Source: Pinus tabuliformis (taxonomy: Eukaryota; Streptophyta; Pinopsida; Pinales; Pinaceae). From it: 64,000 nucleotides of DNA. This document shows, piece after piece, positions 12,929-24,112 of this stretch. The notes beneath the pieces were generated by a model that was not told where the DNA came from, ran no database searches, and was given only the letters and a program-made list of their open reading frames with translations. The position numbers and the translations under genes were made by a program. The stretch lies in assembly GCA_031772625.1 (NCBI GenBank), contig CM062814.1:824174757-824238756 (forward strand). Reading direction: 5' to 3'. Within the stretch, counting starts at the first letter, position 1; each line of letters starts with the position of its first letter.

Positions 12929-13102
12929 ACGATAAGGAGCTCAGGACACCGGGGCTGCTCCTGGCACCAATTCAATAGTGAAATCTATGTCTCTTTTGGG
13001 TGGCAGTCCTGGTATCTCTTTAGGGAACACATCTGCAAATTCTTGAACTACTGGAATACTTTCTAAGGTGGTAGTCTTGTCCTTTGAGTTGGCATAACCA
13101 AC

Positions 13103-13822
13103 CTAAATAGCATACACCTGACATCCTTTCCTGATACACTTTGCCAGTTGCGAAGCGGTTATTGGCCGAATCTGTACTGGCCTCAGAATGCCTTGCATCA
13201 CCTGCTGCTCTCCCAATTCATTCTTGTAGCAGATTGTTTTTGTTTTACAGTTTATAATGGACCAACGTTTTTCCAGCCAGTCCATGCCTATCAACACATC
13301 ATACGACCCAAGGGGAAGTATGTTTAGATCTGCCTTCAAAGGCTGACCTGCTATTTCAAGAGGGCAATCATTGACCTTGGCTAACACACGTCTCTTTGCC
13401 CCTGTTGCCAGTTGTACCAGCCAAGAGTTTTTAAACTTGACAGACTGTAATTTACACTGTTCCACAACCTTTGGACTTACATAACTTAACGTAGCTCCGG
13501 GATCAATTAAAACAGATACAGGGTGATCAAAAATCTTACCTTCAAACTCCACCATTGTCGGCTGGTATTCGGCCTGATGGTCTTCGAGAGCGGCATTAAT
13601 TTTCGGGATGCTCCGGGCCACGTCGCCTACCGTAGACGCCTCGTGGATCTGTGAAACCTGATCAGTTCCTTTCCGATGAGGACAATTTTTAACGTAATGT
13701 GGCCCTCCACATCCCCAACATTGTACTGGGGGTCTTGCTGTCCCCTCGTTATCAACTTTACCAGATTGCTCACTGAATCTGGATTCAGCAGGTGGCCTAA
13801 ATTTGAGCTGGTTTTTATGCAA
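13103..13822 (-). pseudogene. Zinc knuckle and aspartic protease region of the Tekay-like element (fossil)
   Basis: A CCHC knuckle (CWGCGGPHYVKNCPH) ends the gag part. It is followed by a retropepsin-like domain with the active-site region VLIDPGATLSYVS and the later YDVLIGMDWL typical of Gypsy proteases. The position between gag and reverse transcriptase is canonical. Part of a broken element. Confidence 0.85.
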
Positions 13823-13949
13823 ATTTCTGTTGTTTTACCCTTTGGAAAACCCCTTGCTAACATTGCCATGATTTTCCTTATTGCCCACAGAAATCTTATT
13901 ACCTTTCTTGTCAGTCCACCTCTTTCCTATAAGCTCTCCCTTCTGCTTA

Positions 13950-14875
13950 CTTTGCTGATAGCATAACCTTGCCTTACGTATAACCTCATCCATCATTTTT
14001 GGTTTATCATACTAAATTCTTTCTCTCATTGCCACGGGTAAACTGCTGACTAATAATTGTACCTTAGTCTTTTCCTCTCGTATGTAAGGTACATATTGGA
14101 GTAAAGAGGTAAATCAGGTGATAACCTCATCCATTGTTTGCTGCCCAAGCCATAGATCGTAAAATTCTTTGGCTTTCTCATCATAAAATCGTTCAGTCAA
14201 ATATATTTCCTTGAAATATTTTTGGAACTTCTCCCAAGTTCTATTTTGTTTGCTTACCCCTCGCACAATCTTGACCTCTTCCCACCACAAGGTGGCCTTC
14301 CCTTGCAGTTGGAAGATGGCTAGCCGGACTTTTAAGTTGTGATCATATTCATATAATTGAAAGTACTTGTTCATGTTAATAATCTAGGCCTCGGCTGCCT
14401 CTTCCAACTCTCCATCGAAGAGTGGCAGTTTTATTTTTCGAAATTCCCCTTGTAATTCTATTCGCTGCCTTTTTGATGTGGGGTGCTCTGAAGCGTTATC
14501 CAATTTCTCTTCCTGATTTTCTTCCCCTCCTCCAGTTCCTTCAAGTTCTGTGTGGTAACCTTGTTCTTCTGACATTCGTTCCTGTTCAGGGCTGGGAATC
14601 GGCTGGCATTGATTCTGCTTATCAGACAGGCTTTTCATAATTTTTTCCTGTTCCATGGTTAGCCTTGCATTGTCCTCCTGCAGGCGGGCCATCTCATTCT
14701 TTAATTCTTGAACTGTTTCCAATATTGTAAGATTAGTGTTGTGCGCCTCTTCTCCTAACTGTATCCATATTTCAGGATTATTTTCAGGGAATGTCGCAGG
14801 TCTTGGGCCAACCATATTCCTGTGTGGAACATTGTCCGTTCTTCTCATAATCTGTTGTTGTCCTGTTCTTAACAT
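13950..14875 (-). pseudogene. Gag region of the Tekay-like element (fossil)
   Basis: A glutamine- and glutamate-rich N-terminal part precedes a typical retrotransposon gag core, with the motif KATLWWEE and later FQKYFKEIYL. Gag forms the particle that packages element RNA. It lies just inside the primer-binding site, as expected for the first coding region. Part of a broken element. Confidence 0.85.
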
Positions 14876-14970
14876 GTTAGTGAGTTAACAATCATTGAGA
14901 AACATCAGGAAACAATAATTAATTGATCTTTGCTTAGTACATTTGCCAGAGGCCACAGTTTTGTAATCTG

Positions 14971-14983
14971 GGCTCTAATACCA
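14971..14983 (-). other. Primer-binding site, initiator tRNA-Met type (Tekay-like element)
   Basis: On the - strand this stretch reads as a match to the 3' end of initiator tRNA-Met, one base inside the 5' LTR. That is the usual primer of plant chromoviruses and fixes the element's orientation. Confidence 0.85.
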
Positions 14984-14984
14984 C

Positions 14985-17727
14985 TGTCACATCTCCAACT
15001 AAATGCACGTTATATTCATAAAAGAAATACATAATAAATAAAAATTTAAACATTATAACTATACCGTAATCCAAATATCCATTTAATATTAAGTCATGGT
15101 ACAATTTTCGAAGTGCAATACAATACTCTGTTCACATGCTATAACTCTGATATTTGGCCTACCATAGCTTCCGTGCGATCCGGGTGTACTCATCTACTGT
15201 TTTGCTGACGGTCACATTTATTTGGGTTAGATTTTATCAAGGTTCACAATAGTCTCTTGCTCCAGCTAGACTATCCACTCATCCTGGCATTTAATCCTTT
15301 TGCCTGGTCATGGAAACGTGGCATGACAGGACTGTACCTCAGCTTTTGGTTGCCTTGGGACTCTCATCGCATCAACGGTGTAGTTTTTGAGACTTTGATC
15401 CTAAGGTTGGGCGATCTACGGGAGTTTATTCGAGCATGTCTGCTGGAGTTTCGTTTCATTATCCTTCCTCGCTCCAAGGCGCACGATTCGATTCTCTGGC
15501 TGGGTTGCTTGGCCTGGTTTTTCATGTCGTTGAGTGTTAACAGAGACAGAACCATGGAATTTCTTCCCTGGTATTGTTTGACACTTGTCCTACAACTCAA
15601 GTGAGGATTTTTGTGACTTTTGTTTTCTATTTGGTTATTTCCTCCATAGTTTAATGACCTCGGGTCTGATTGATGAAACAACTTCATGCATTCTTCTGCA
15701 GGAAAAAGGGTAAAGGGTCCGAGGGTTTCGACCAGCTGACCCAGAAGAGTATGGCTTCTTTACCAGACTTCTACGCTCGAGGGTTTCCGGGTAAGCCATC
15801 GGCAGTCCTAGCTCATTGACAGACAGGAAATATATGCGATAAATTTATGGCCACCTGATATGTTCCTCCAGATCTGTGCTAGTTCTTGTACTTCTTTTTA
15901 AGGTTTTGGGCAACTGCCGGATAGACTCCTTTACAATGGAGAATCTCTATATATGCATTAAGAGTGTTGTAGGTCTGTTTTGATGGGGTTGAACTAAGGG
16001 TTTCAGTCGATTACAGCCTGGAAACCATGGTCGTTTAGATGTAACTGTTCTCGGCTTGGTTTCCAGTTTTGTTCTAGTACTACCTGAAGCATTAGACTCT
16101 CTGTTGTAAACTTTAATAGACTATTTGTTGATATATATTTAATTTCCATTTCTGTCGATACCACGAGTTTTCTTTCTTTCCTGAGGAGTAATTAGGTTTA
16201 TTATTGGACTGTTATATGTATATCTTTGCGAAATATGATTACACTATTTTTCTTTGTGCACAACTTGCACTGTGCATCCTCTGTGTCATTTTCATGAAAG
16301 ACTCCAAGCCTTCCTACGTGCTCGAATCTGATTTAATTATTGTGTAAAGTTTAGTCTGTAGTTTAGAATTAGCAGAGTCTCGCCGTTGATTATGTATCTG
16401 GAATTTTCAACTACTTGTTCATGTACGTAATTCTAACAATGTTAACTACTGCGGCTCGCAGTCATTAATGAATTTATAGTAGGGTTTTGAAAATTGTTTA
16501 GAGTTTTTCGAATGAATTTCTCAGCGTTCTCTTTTTTTGTTTCCCTACTTGGTAAATAATAGTTCCGCCCTAGCTCTACCAGCCCTGGTTACATATTCAA
16601 CTATTTATCTTCTGGAGTTCTTTTCGCTTCTTGCTTATGGGCCAGGGAGTTAGTTACATTTGTTCCCCCTGCTTACATTGTCACAGTTGTGCTATTTGGG
16701 GAGTTTTGCGATAACTAGTGCAGTGTGAACATTTAAATTTCTTTACCACATTTTTTCTAGAAAAGAAGATAATCAGTTCAATTCAATTATCAATTTCTAG
16801 AAAATGAAATAAACAGAACTACTCAATCTTTAATTTCTGCAGGCAATTATTACTGTAGAGGGATTACCAGGTGTTGACAATTAAACAAACAGAACTGTGT
16901 CTATCTATAGTTCTTTAGAGTCCTAGGGTTGATCAGTAAATAATTAGAACTGTTTCTGTCTTTAATTTCTTCTAATACCGAGGGTTGAACAATAAATAGA
17001 CAAAACTGTTTTCTATCTTAAAGTTTCCTGTTTTTATTTCTAACTAAATATTGTATAAGTATACCTAATATTTTCAAACATCATATTCTAGAGTTAAGGC
17101 TCCCTTCTCTCCATTCTCACATAAATATTCATAAATTCAATTGAGCAGCAAAATGGTTTAAGGAGGTGCTGCATACCTGGTTCTTTTAAGAGGAAGAGAA
17201 CTCAATGGTAGAATTCACCTTATCATCTTCTGCTCTTCAACCACCCATCCATGAGATTTGTCCTCTAGACTAAATCTCCCCCCAAGTTTACTCGCAAGAC
17301 CTCTGTCTTCTGCAAGTATTTTCGCACATAGTGCTTATGCTATCTGGTCATCACTAGACTTAGCATCTATTCCATTTTTTCCCGTCTGACCTCTCAGCAC
17401 ATTTTTTTTCCTCCCCTCCACTCCTTTTCTTTTGGAGCATAACACATTTAGGGGAGGTAGTTAGGGTTTTTTAGGAAACTGCCTTTTTCCAACTTCCCCT
17501 CCTGGAAAGTTACAAAGTCTGCTATATTCAAAACATTTTCTATTTCAAATTTAACAATTTTTTTTTAACTTAAACAATAACAACCATAATTATCCAGTTT
17601 GTTTCTTATTGTGTAAAATAAAATATTTACAGTATATCTGTCTTACTGTGGTAAAATAAAATATTTACAATATATCTGTCTTATTGTGGTAAAATAAAAT
17701 ATTTACAGTATATCTGGGGACATCACA
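14985..17727 (-). repeat. 5' LTR of the Tekay-like element
   Basis: Begins tgtcacatctccaac and ends gggacatcaca on the + strand. It is about 2.74 kb long and repeats 7809-10482 along its whole length. Its outer end abuts the target duplication and its inner end abuts the primer-binding site, which marks it as the 5' LTR of the - strand element. An A/T-rich subrepeat with aaaatatttacagtatatct recurs near its outer end. Confidence 0.93.
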
Positions 17728-17739
17728 ATAAGTGGGCCC

Positions 17740-18943
17740 TGTTACCCATCCATATTCATGGATAATATTAGGAGAAATGTCTTTTCCTATAATGCAGCTT
17801 GTCAGAGTAGTCCCTACGAAGATCTATGGGTAGCGAGCTTCAAATGTCTCTCACTTATTCTCTGACCAGTATAATCGTCAATCTAACCTACTCATCCAAT
17901 GAAAGTGAGTCATCTATTGTGAGGTACATTAACCATATTTGCATTCAAGTGCTTCCATTTAATGTTTAAAGCATTCTAGTATGGATCACATGTTAAAATT
18001 GGATTATAGACCGTTATTAGTTGTGTACTTGTTGCCTTACTTCAGTTTGGTGATTATCATTTGTCCTTAGCCCAATGTTACCTTCCTTAGGGTCTTTCTT
18101 TCACTGTCTAAGAGGGGCATAAATAAGAGGCTTTGATGATGATAGTGCTCCATGTTGTTCATACATTGTCATTGTTCCCTTTATTTTATTATCCCATATT
18201 TTGACTACATGTTGTTTGTTGATTGTATTGGTTCCCTACTACCTTTCTCTTATAAGAAGAAAGGGTTGGAAATACCTGAAGTTGATGTAGTTGTAAGAAA
18301 AGAAAAGGAATAATATAAATATCAAAATGCAAAAGAATGGAAAAGGATGCAAAGCAATCAAAAGTTGATAACTTGAGCTCTACCCCCTCTTATATAGCCA
18401 CTCGTCTCATAAGAATATCCATGCATAGCATGCCTATCAAAGTAAAAGGAACTCTGAATGAACATAGTAATAAATTGTTCATCATTGAAGGGGAATTATA
18501 TCATTATTATCACATAATGAATTAATGAAACCTATTGAACAAGGTGTATCAAAGCAGGAAAGAAAAAGTTAAATTAGGGGCTTAGAAAAACAAAGGCGAG
18601 GGAAGGTATCTCAAGTAACTAGGTGCTCCCTCTACAAAGGTACTCGTGGACACTGGTTTACACAACCTAGCATAATACTATGACACCTTTAATGAAGTAA
18701 ACCTCATGTCGTAACACCTATCACTTGAACCTATAATTTGAAATGGCCAACCTAGGAATTTTTTCTCCCCTTAGGGTTGGAAGCACCTAATAGAGTCGTG
18801 TGATGACCCTCCCATACCTGAGTATGGTAACCTATGCATAATAATAAGCTAATGATACATTTGAAGATGATACTTGTGTTAAGTACTTTGATGGATTTGA
18901 CATTAAATATGGTCCACTTTGATGATCTTATGGTTCTTGTACC
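17740..18943 (+). repeat. LTR-like copy 1 (first part) of an old Gypsy element
   Basis: Begins tgttacccatccat and matches 45789-47000 at roughly three quarters identity by eye. The match resumes at 21319, after an inserted solo LTR. The TG start shared exactly with copy 2, the same orientation, and gag/protease sequence lying between the copies suggest this is the 5' LTR of the host Gypsy element. The high divergence makes it far older than the elements inserted into it. The Tekay-like element lies just upstream. Confidence 0.6.
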
Positions 18944-21313
18944 TGTTAGTGTCAGTCTTTCCAGCCTTCCTCCAGTGATCAAATATGCTCTTACAAAGTG
19001 GTCTCAGAGCGTCAAGGTCAAATTTTGTCATTTCAAAGAGTTTTCAAGCAAAATTTGGTCACTAGGCATTAGATCTAGGGTTTGCTTTAACTCCTTCTAA
19101 AGTTGTCCAAATTTCGGTCCATGTCATCATTCTGTTGAGTTTATCATCATTCATAGGGTTGTCATTATCATGTCAGTGTCTAATGAGTCATTTTACACCT
19201 TGTTCATGCTTCAGTTGCGCCTAGGTAAGGTCATTTCCCTCTCCTAGGGTTTTGGAGGTAATTTCTCTTGGATGGAAAAATCATCAGCAAAACTTATATC
19301 CTGATGTTCATACACCTTCCCCTATCCTTAAAGTACCTTATCAAACACTTCCCATCACTGAGATCCCCCAAATTCCTCATTTTTGCGCAAAACCTAGTTT
19401 CTTGCTACAACTTGGCAATTTTCTAGGCTAGGCCTGTGTTTTGCCCTTTTGGAACCCTTCCCTCACTCGATCTCTGAGATTCCACTTTCCCTTGCTTCCT
19501 AACGTCCCTCCCTACTTCCAAAAATTTCCCCAAGAATTTAGAAGCCCCTTATCCCCTTCATTTCGCTTCATTTCGACAAAATTCCTTGTTTCACACATCA
19601 GGACAAGTTTCACTCAAAAGATGTTTCAGAGCAATCAAAGATGAATTTTGAAAAACTGAGTTTTTTGTCCACAACATGCCAAAGAAGAAAAACCTCCTTC
19701 ACTTTTTACACAGGTGTCATGGTTTTAGAGAAATGTCAAAAATACAATCGCGAGATCCAAGGAGGTTGAGCAAAGCACTAAAACGGAGAAAAAGGCCCGA
19801 TCCACTCCAAATTTTGGACAAAGCCTCTTTGACTGAGCATGGTACTTTATTCGGGACTCCCAACCCAAATTTCAAGAAATTTGGAGAAAATTTTGTCAAT
19901 TGTGAATTTTTTGTGCCACACACAGGTTTTTTCCCTCAACGCGTAGCGCGCCGCGCGCTACCCTGAAGATGGGCAACTCCTTTTCATGAAAACTCAGCAT
20001 TTTTGGATTTTTCATGCAAAAATACACTTGCTCAGCAATTGCCAAGAGATTTCATCAAGTTTGGAGCCTCCAGAAGGTCAAAAAACATGCAAAAAATGAC
20101 TTTCTGCCACCTTTTTGACACACAGGAAGCAGTCTTGGGAGATTGCAATTTTGGAGGGGCAAATGGTCACCAAATTCAGAAATTCCACTTGGGTTGGAAA
20201 GTAGACATCTAGAACTTTCCAACAAGCCCACTTTTTCCTCATTTAGACTCCGGGAAGTGCCTCAAAAGCAGGCCCAAAAGCGTGCTACGCGTTGAGATTC
20301 AGGGCGCTACGCATCAGGCTATTTTCACAGAAATGCACCTACAGCTCAGCAAAACGCAGTTTTGACTAGGTTTGACTTTTTGGAGTGGATTTTGATCCTC
20401 CTTGATGTAAATGATGTAATTTTATGATACTTTGACACTTATTTATCTCTTCTAGAAGATTCATTCATGAAATAGGCAAAAATTTAATGAATGAATTGGT
20501 TTCCTAGCTTATAGAGGCAAGTTGTTTTGACTGCCTAGATTGTAGTGCTCAGTTTAGAATTGGTTGAAACAGCTCCTAGGATGATGAGCTCGACCCCTAG
20601 AGGCAAGGAATTGTGTTAGCTTGCCTATATTATGTACTTTCTTAGTCATTTTCATGGTTGGACTCTTGAGGGAGAAAGCTTCTATTGTATTACCCATTGT
20701 ATCTCTGCAATTTTGGCAAAGGAAGAAAGACCAGGGTTTTGCAGTCCTTTTTGGGATTCCTGTGGTTACATGTATTGATGGTGTGTTTCTCTTTGTACTT
20801 GTAAGTTTGTTATGTGAATCATCTTCTTACTTTTCCTTCTGCAAATTAGGCAAATGAAGTGTTAAAGTAGAATTCATGATTGCCATGCTCTGCTTTTAAG
20901 TTTGCTTAATATCAATGTTTTCATCTGTTTAAGGAGAATTCAAGGTGATTGCTTGCTCTCCTTAGCTCCTCACCAGTCATTCTCATCCATCCAACTCTTT
21001 CAAAGGCATCAATACAGTCTCCTATCTTGCCCTAAAGAGCCCCCTGCAAAAACTGTGTCCAATCCCCGCACCCAAAATTGCCTTTCCCTGATTTTCCACC
21101 AAAATCCTAAAAATCTAAAATCAAACCTTTTATCAGTTTACTAGCCTAAAATCAGTGTTCTTTATTGGTTATCTCTGCCCGTTGAAGATCTTTGCCGAGA
21201 TAGACCGGAGAGAGCCCTCTCCTGCCCCGTAGGGCTAGCTACGAAGCTAAGTGGTTTGATGTTGCCTTGGAGTTTGCCTTTCTCAGCCTGAGGTGAAATT
21301 TCAAGCGCTAACA
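18944..21313. mobile_element. Solo LTR inserted in LTR-like copy 1
   Basis: A 2.37 kb insertion starting tgttagtgtcag and ending gcgctaaca, with 6-bp inverted ends tgttag/ctaaca. It is flanked by a perfect 5-bp duplication gtacc at 18939-18943 and 21314-21318. The matching place in copy 2, near 46980-46995, is uninterrupted. No second LTR, primer site or coding domain is seen, so a solo LTR left by LTR-LTR recombination is the simplest reading. It could instead be a short non-autonomous element. Frames inside it resemble no known protein. Confidence 0.82.
19943..19961. other. GC-rich perfect palindrome in the solo LTR
   Basis: gtagcgcgccgcgcgctac has 9-base arms around a single central base. 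It stands in AT-rich sequence and is dense in CpG. Related gctacgc phrases recur at about 20281 and 20308. It may be a regulatory site of the LTR or a structured RNA, but nothing here proves either. Confidence 0.6.
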
Positions 21314-21318
21314 GTACC

Positions 21319-22140
21319 CATGATGTCCATTGCACTTGATTCCTTGAGTATGTGTTAGATGATTCTACAAGTGCAACCAAGACCCCTTGAAGGATGATGT
21401 GATGCTTCTCCATCCTTCCATGGATGATGTCCAACCACTATGATGAGGATGAAATTCACTTTGATAAAGGACATTGGGTGCCTTTTAAGGGACGTTAATC
21501 TTAAGGATGACTTGGAATAGTTGATGAGACCCTCTCTTAGCCTCAAGACCTTAGACACTAGTGTCCAGGCTAGGAAATTACTTGGAGATCAAATGTGCCC
21601 AAGAGATGATAGGATGCCCCCAAGCCAGCATTGCACCTTCTTGATGGCTGTTTCTCTTCTCTTGGTTATGATGATTCAGTATCCCTCTAAAATGGATTTC
21701 ACACCTTCTACCCAAGTGATGTCATGCCTTAGCATGATAACATCACCCTTATGATCCATTTTTTGATGATGTTGGCCTCCTTGATGATGGCATTGATCTT
21801 GAGGGGTTTTTCTTTGATGGTATGATACTACTTTGATGAGGAGGCGTGGCTTTTTGGAAGAGAAAAACTCTTAGGGTCATCCCTTACACCTTTTCATGGG
21901 GAGACATGCATTTTGGGAGATGGCATCACCCTTGGAGGCTTTATAATCACACAAGTGGGTTAATTGAAGCTTACTTTCATTATCTTATTGTTTTGGCTAT
22001 CTTTGGAGGTTAGCTTGATGACCCATTCAACTTGTCTCATGAATTAAGCATTTTTTAGTGCTTTTAGTATAATGTTAAGGAAAAGTAACTTGATTACCTT
22101 CATATAAATAGGGGAGTCAAATTCCTCTTGGATCATTGTC
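21319..22140 (+). repeat. LTR-like copy 1 (second part)
   Basis: Continues the match to copy 2: it aligns with 47000-47303, and then with 55576-56090 after that copy's own insertion. It ends in a TATA-like cataaatagg stretch (about 22105) followed by cctcttg-atcatt, shared with 56055-56087. That could mark the LTR promoter. The empty version of the gag-only element's target, cattgcacc, is visible near 21635. Confidence 0.6.
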
Positions 22141-22925
22141 ACACTTTAATTTTAGGTTCTATTCATTAATGGTGTGTAATGGAGACATGGTTGAAGAACT
22201 CCCTTGGGTGGATCTTGTGATGTGGTGTGATCTCTTTTCATGGATGCTTATGGTGGATGTTGGATGTTTCATGGTGAACCAAGTTATTTTATTTGCTTTA
22301 TCTTGGTATTATGTTCCATGGGCTTCATGTTCTTGTGCTATGTTAGTTTATTTGGTATTTGGTTCATTGTCCCTTGTTGAGCAAAATCCTTCCTCCAAAT
22401 ATTGGAGGAAAAGAGATAAGTTTTTATTTCCCTTAATCATATAAAAATTGAGAACCTAAATTTCAAACAATAGGGTAAGTTAATTTATTCACCCTAATTT
22501 TGTTTGGATTTATAATCACTTCAAAGAAACTCTAGAATGGATTGTATCTTAAACTCCATATGCCCTATATTAAGAAGGCACTAGCCATTCTCACTTATGG
22601 CACTCTTCGAAAATATAAAAATCATTTTTATTTTTGTTTCATGGTAAATTAGGGTTAGATTGCAAAAACATCTTATATTTTTAGCATTTAATGACTTGTT
22701 GATGTATTCCCTAGGGTTAAAACTTGTTTAAAAGTGCATTAGAGAAGTTAAATTAAAGTTTTTCACGAATTTCTCAACCATTTTCTAGGGTTGACATCAA
22801 GTTTCATTTGTTGATATATGCTCTATTAATAGTGAAAATTTGGTGTAAGTTTTCTCTTAGTTTATTCTCAAATTTAGCCTTCATTTCATGTATCTTTTAC
22901 ATAATTTTAACAATGAAATTGGATG
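22141..22925. other. Flank between LTR-like copy 1 and the LINE
   Basis: AT-rich DNA, probably the rest of the old LTR or leader of the host Gypsy element. It continues at 29957 on the far side of the LINE. I find no clear primer-binding site or gene. A 102-residue frame at 22136-22444 has no recognisable motif. Confidence 0.45.
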
Positions 22926-23148
22926 TTTTTTTTTTTTTTTACAAAGTCGGTTACTCATATATTATAAAAGCCAGTGATACGAGATTCTAGTACAGAAGGT
23001 GAAAGGCTCTGAGAGCTGAGGTACAAAAGCGGGTTCGCAGACCCATAATCCTCGAAGCTTCTCTTAATTGAACACAAAGCTAGAGACAAACGGCTATATT
23101 GCCTGACGAAAGAACCACTTAACAAAGTGAATTTACAATGCATAAATA

Positions 23149-23505
23149 TCAAGGGAAATGCTGAGTAACTGAATCGTCCGGGAGCGGATCCTTCCGGGCA
23201 CTTGCTTTGGTTGGGGCTTCAGCCTGCTGGCTTTGGGTGAGGGAGCGAATGTGATCAACAGCAGCCTCCAAGTGGATGCAACGATCCTTTAAAGCTTCAA
23301 TCTCATTCTTCCTCTTTTCCAGTTTCTTACGCTTTGAGTTCCTATCTGAATGATAGTCTTCTGTCAGCTCCTTCAGCTGCTTGATCAAGCTGTTGATCAT
23401 GGTCGTGTGAGCCTTACACATATTACACTCCCTATTGTTGAATATGTTTCCCATAGGATTTCTGGGCTGAGCCTGATTGGCTGGCTGGTTTTGGTGCTCC
23501 GCCAT
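23149..23505 (-). CDS. LINE 3'-region ORF, 118-residue coiled-coil protein, unknown function
   Basis: Starts at MAEHQNQPANQAQP and ends at the TGA or TAA equivalent near 23149. Residues 1-25 are Gln/Asn/Pro-rich. ECNMCKAH gives one CxxC pair. Residues about 40-90 form a strongly charged heptad-like stretch (LIKQLKELTEDYHSDRN, then KKLEKRKNEIEALKDRCIHL) that should be a coiled coil. The frame is also open upstream to 24144, overlapping the end of ORF2, but the upstream part is compositionally unlike a protein. I do not recognise a family. It could be a third LINE ORF, a host exon carried in by 3' transduction, or chance. Confidence 0.5.
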   Translation of the reverse strand: MAEHQNQPANQAQPRNPMGNIFNNRECNMCKAHTTMINSLIKQLKELTEDYHSDRNSKRKKLEKRKNEIEALKDRCIHLEAAVDHIRSLTQSQQAEAPTKASARKDPLPDDSVTQHFP

Positions 23506-23837
23506 CCTAACAAACTGGAGTCTAGGATCAAAGGGCTCACGAGGAGCGAGGATTAGAGATGCAGAGGGAGGGAAGACGATGACACCTAGCTGTTGGCGCG
23601 ATAGATTGAGGATTGAGGAACTCAGGAAATTTCTGAGGGCTCTGCTGAGGACAAAAACAACACTGTTAGCAATATGCAAAACAAAGGAATGCAAATCAGA
23701 GATTACCGAGGACAGAGGGCGGAAATCTGGATCCCGGACCGAGCAGAGGGCTTCCGAACGATGCCTGAGCTTGGAGAAAGCGAGAATATGACTTCTTGCT
23801 TGATTGCGAGCTGTGGAAATCTGATAAACTAGGCTGC

Positions 23838-23845
23838 AATATAAA
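23838..23845 (-). promoter_or_regulatory. TATA-like box upstream of the LINE 3' ORF
   Basis: On the - strand the sequence is ctttatattgc after a C/T-rich run, about 330 bases before the ATG at 23505. A possible short GT-AG intron, about 62 bases (23706 down to 23645), would lie in the leader between them. This gives the 3' module the look of a small transcription unit of its own, but the evidence is only by eye. Confidence 0.35.
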
Positions 23846-24112
23846 GAGGGAGGGAGGGTCCCTTTGCGTTTGATCCGATTCCGAGAGAGCCCGATCTTGA
23901 GAAGAGAGCTGTCTTTGATCATTATACTTCTGACTAGGTGCGTACATGAGGGATGGGCTCGGTCCTGAGAGCGATTTTGTCTCCCTTTGTACACACTTAT
24001 GCAGTCGAGGAGATTAGAGAGGGGAGATAGAGATTTTGAAGGGGGTTCGCAATGATGGACTGAATGCCTGAGGTGACTGCTTCCTTGGGGAGGAGCGGTG
24101 GGAGGGATTTGG

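Larger units (their letters stand above)
7809..17727 (-). mobile_element. Ty3/Gypsy chromovirus, Tekay-like, complete in outline but broken
   Basis: An LTR retrotransposon of about 9.9 kb reading on the - strand. It is bounded by long LTRs (7809-10482 and 14985-17727) and a perfect 5-bp target duplication, ataag, at 7804-7808 and 17728-17732. Parts in element order are PBS, gag with a zinc knuckle, aspartic protease, reverse transcriptase, RNase H, integrase and a chromodomain-like tail, then a polypurine tract. The integrase after RT order, the chromodomain, the 2.7 kb LTRs and initiator-Met priming suit the Tekay/Del clade of chromoviruses. The coding region is broken in several places, so it is a fossil. 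The LTRs differ by roughly 5% in the parts I aligned by eye, which implies an insertion a few to perhaps ten-odd million years ago, depending on the substitution rate. Confidence 0.93.

Noticed and set aside
18997-19012. Primer-binding-like tggtctcagagc inside the solo LTR, suggesting a tiny LTR element
   Set aside because: The 50 bases before it are not repeated at the right end of the insertion, so no LTR pair of that size exists.
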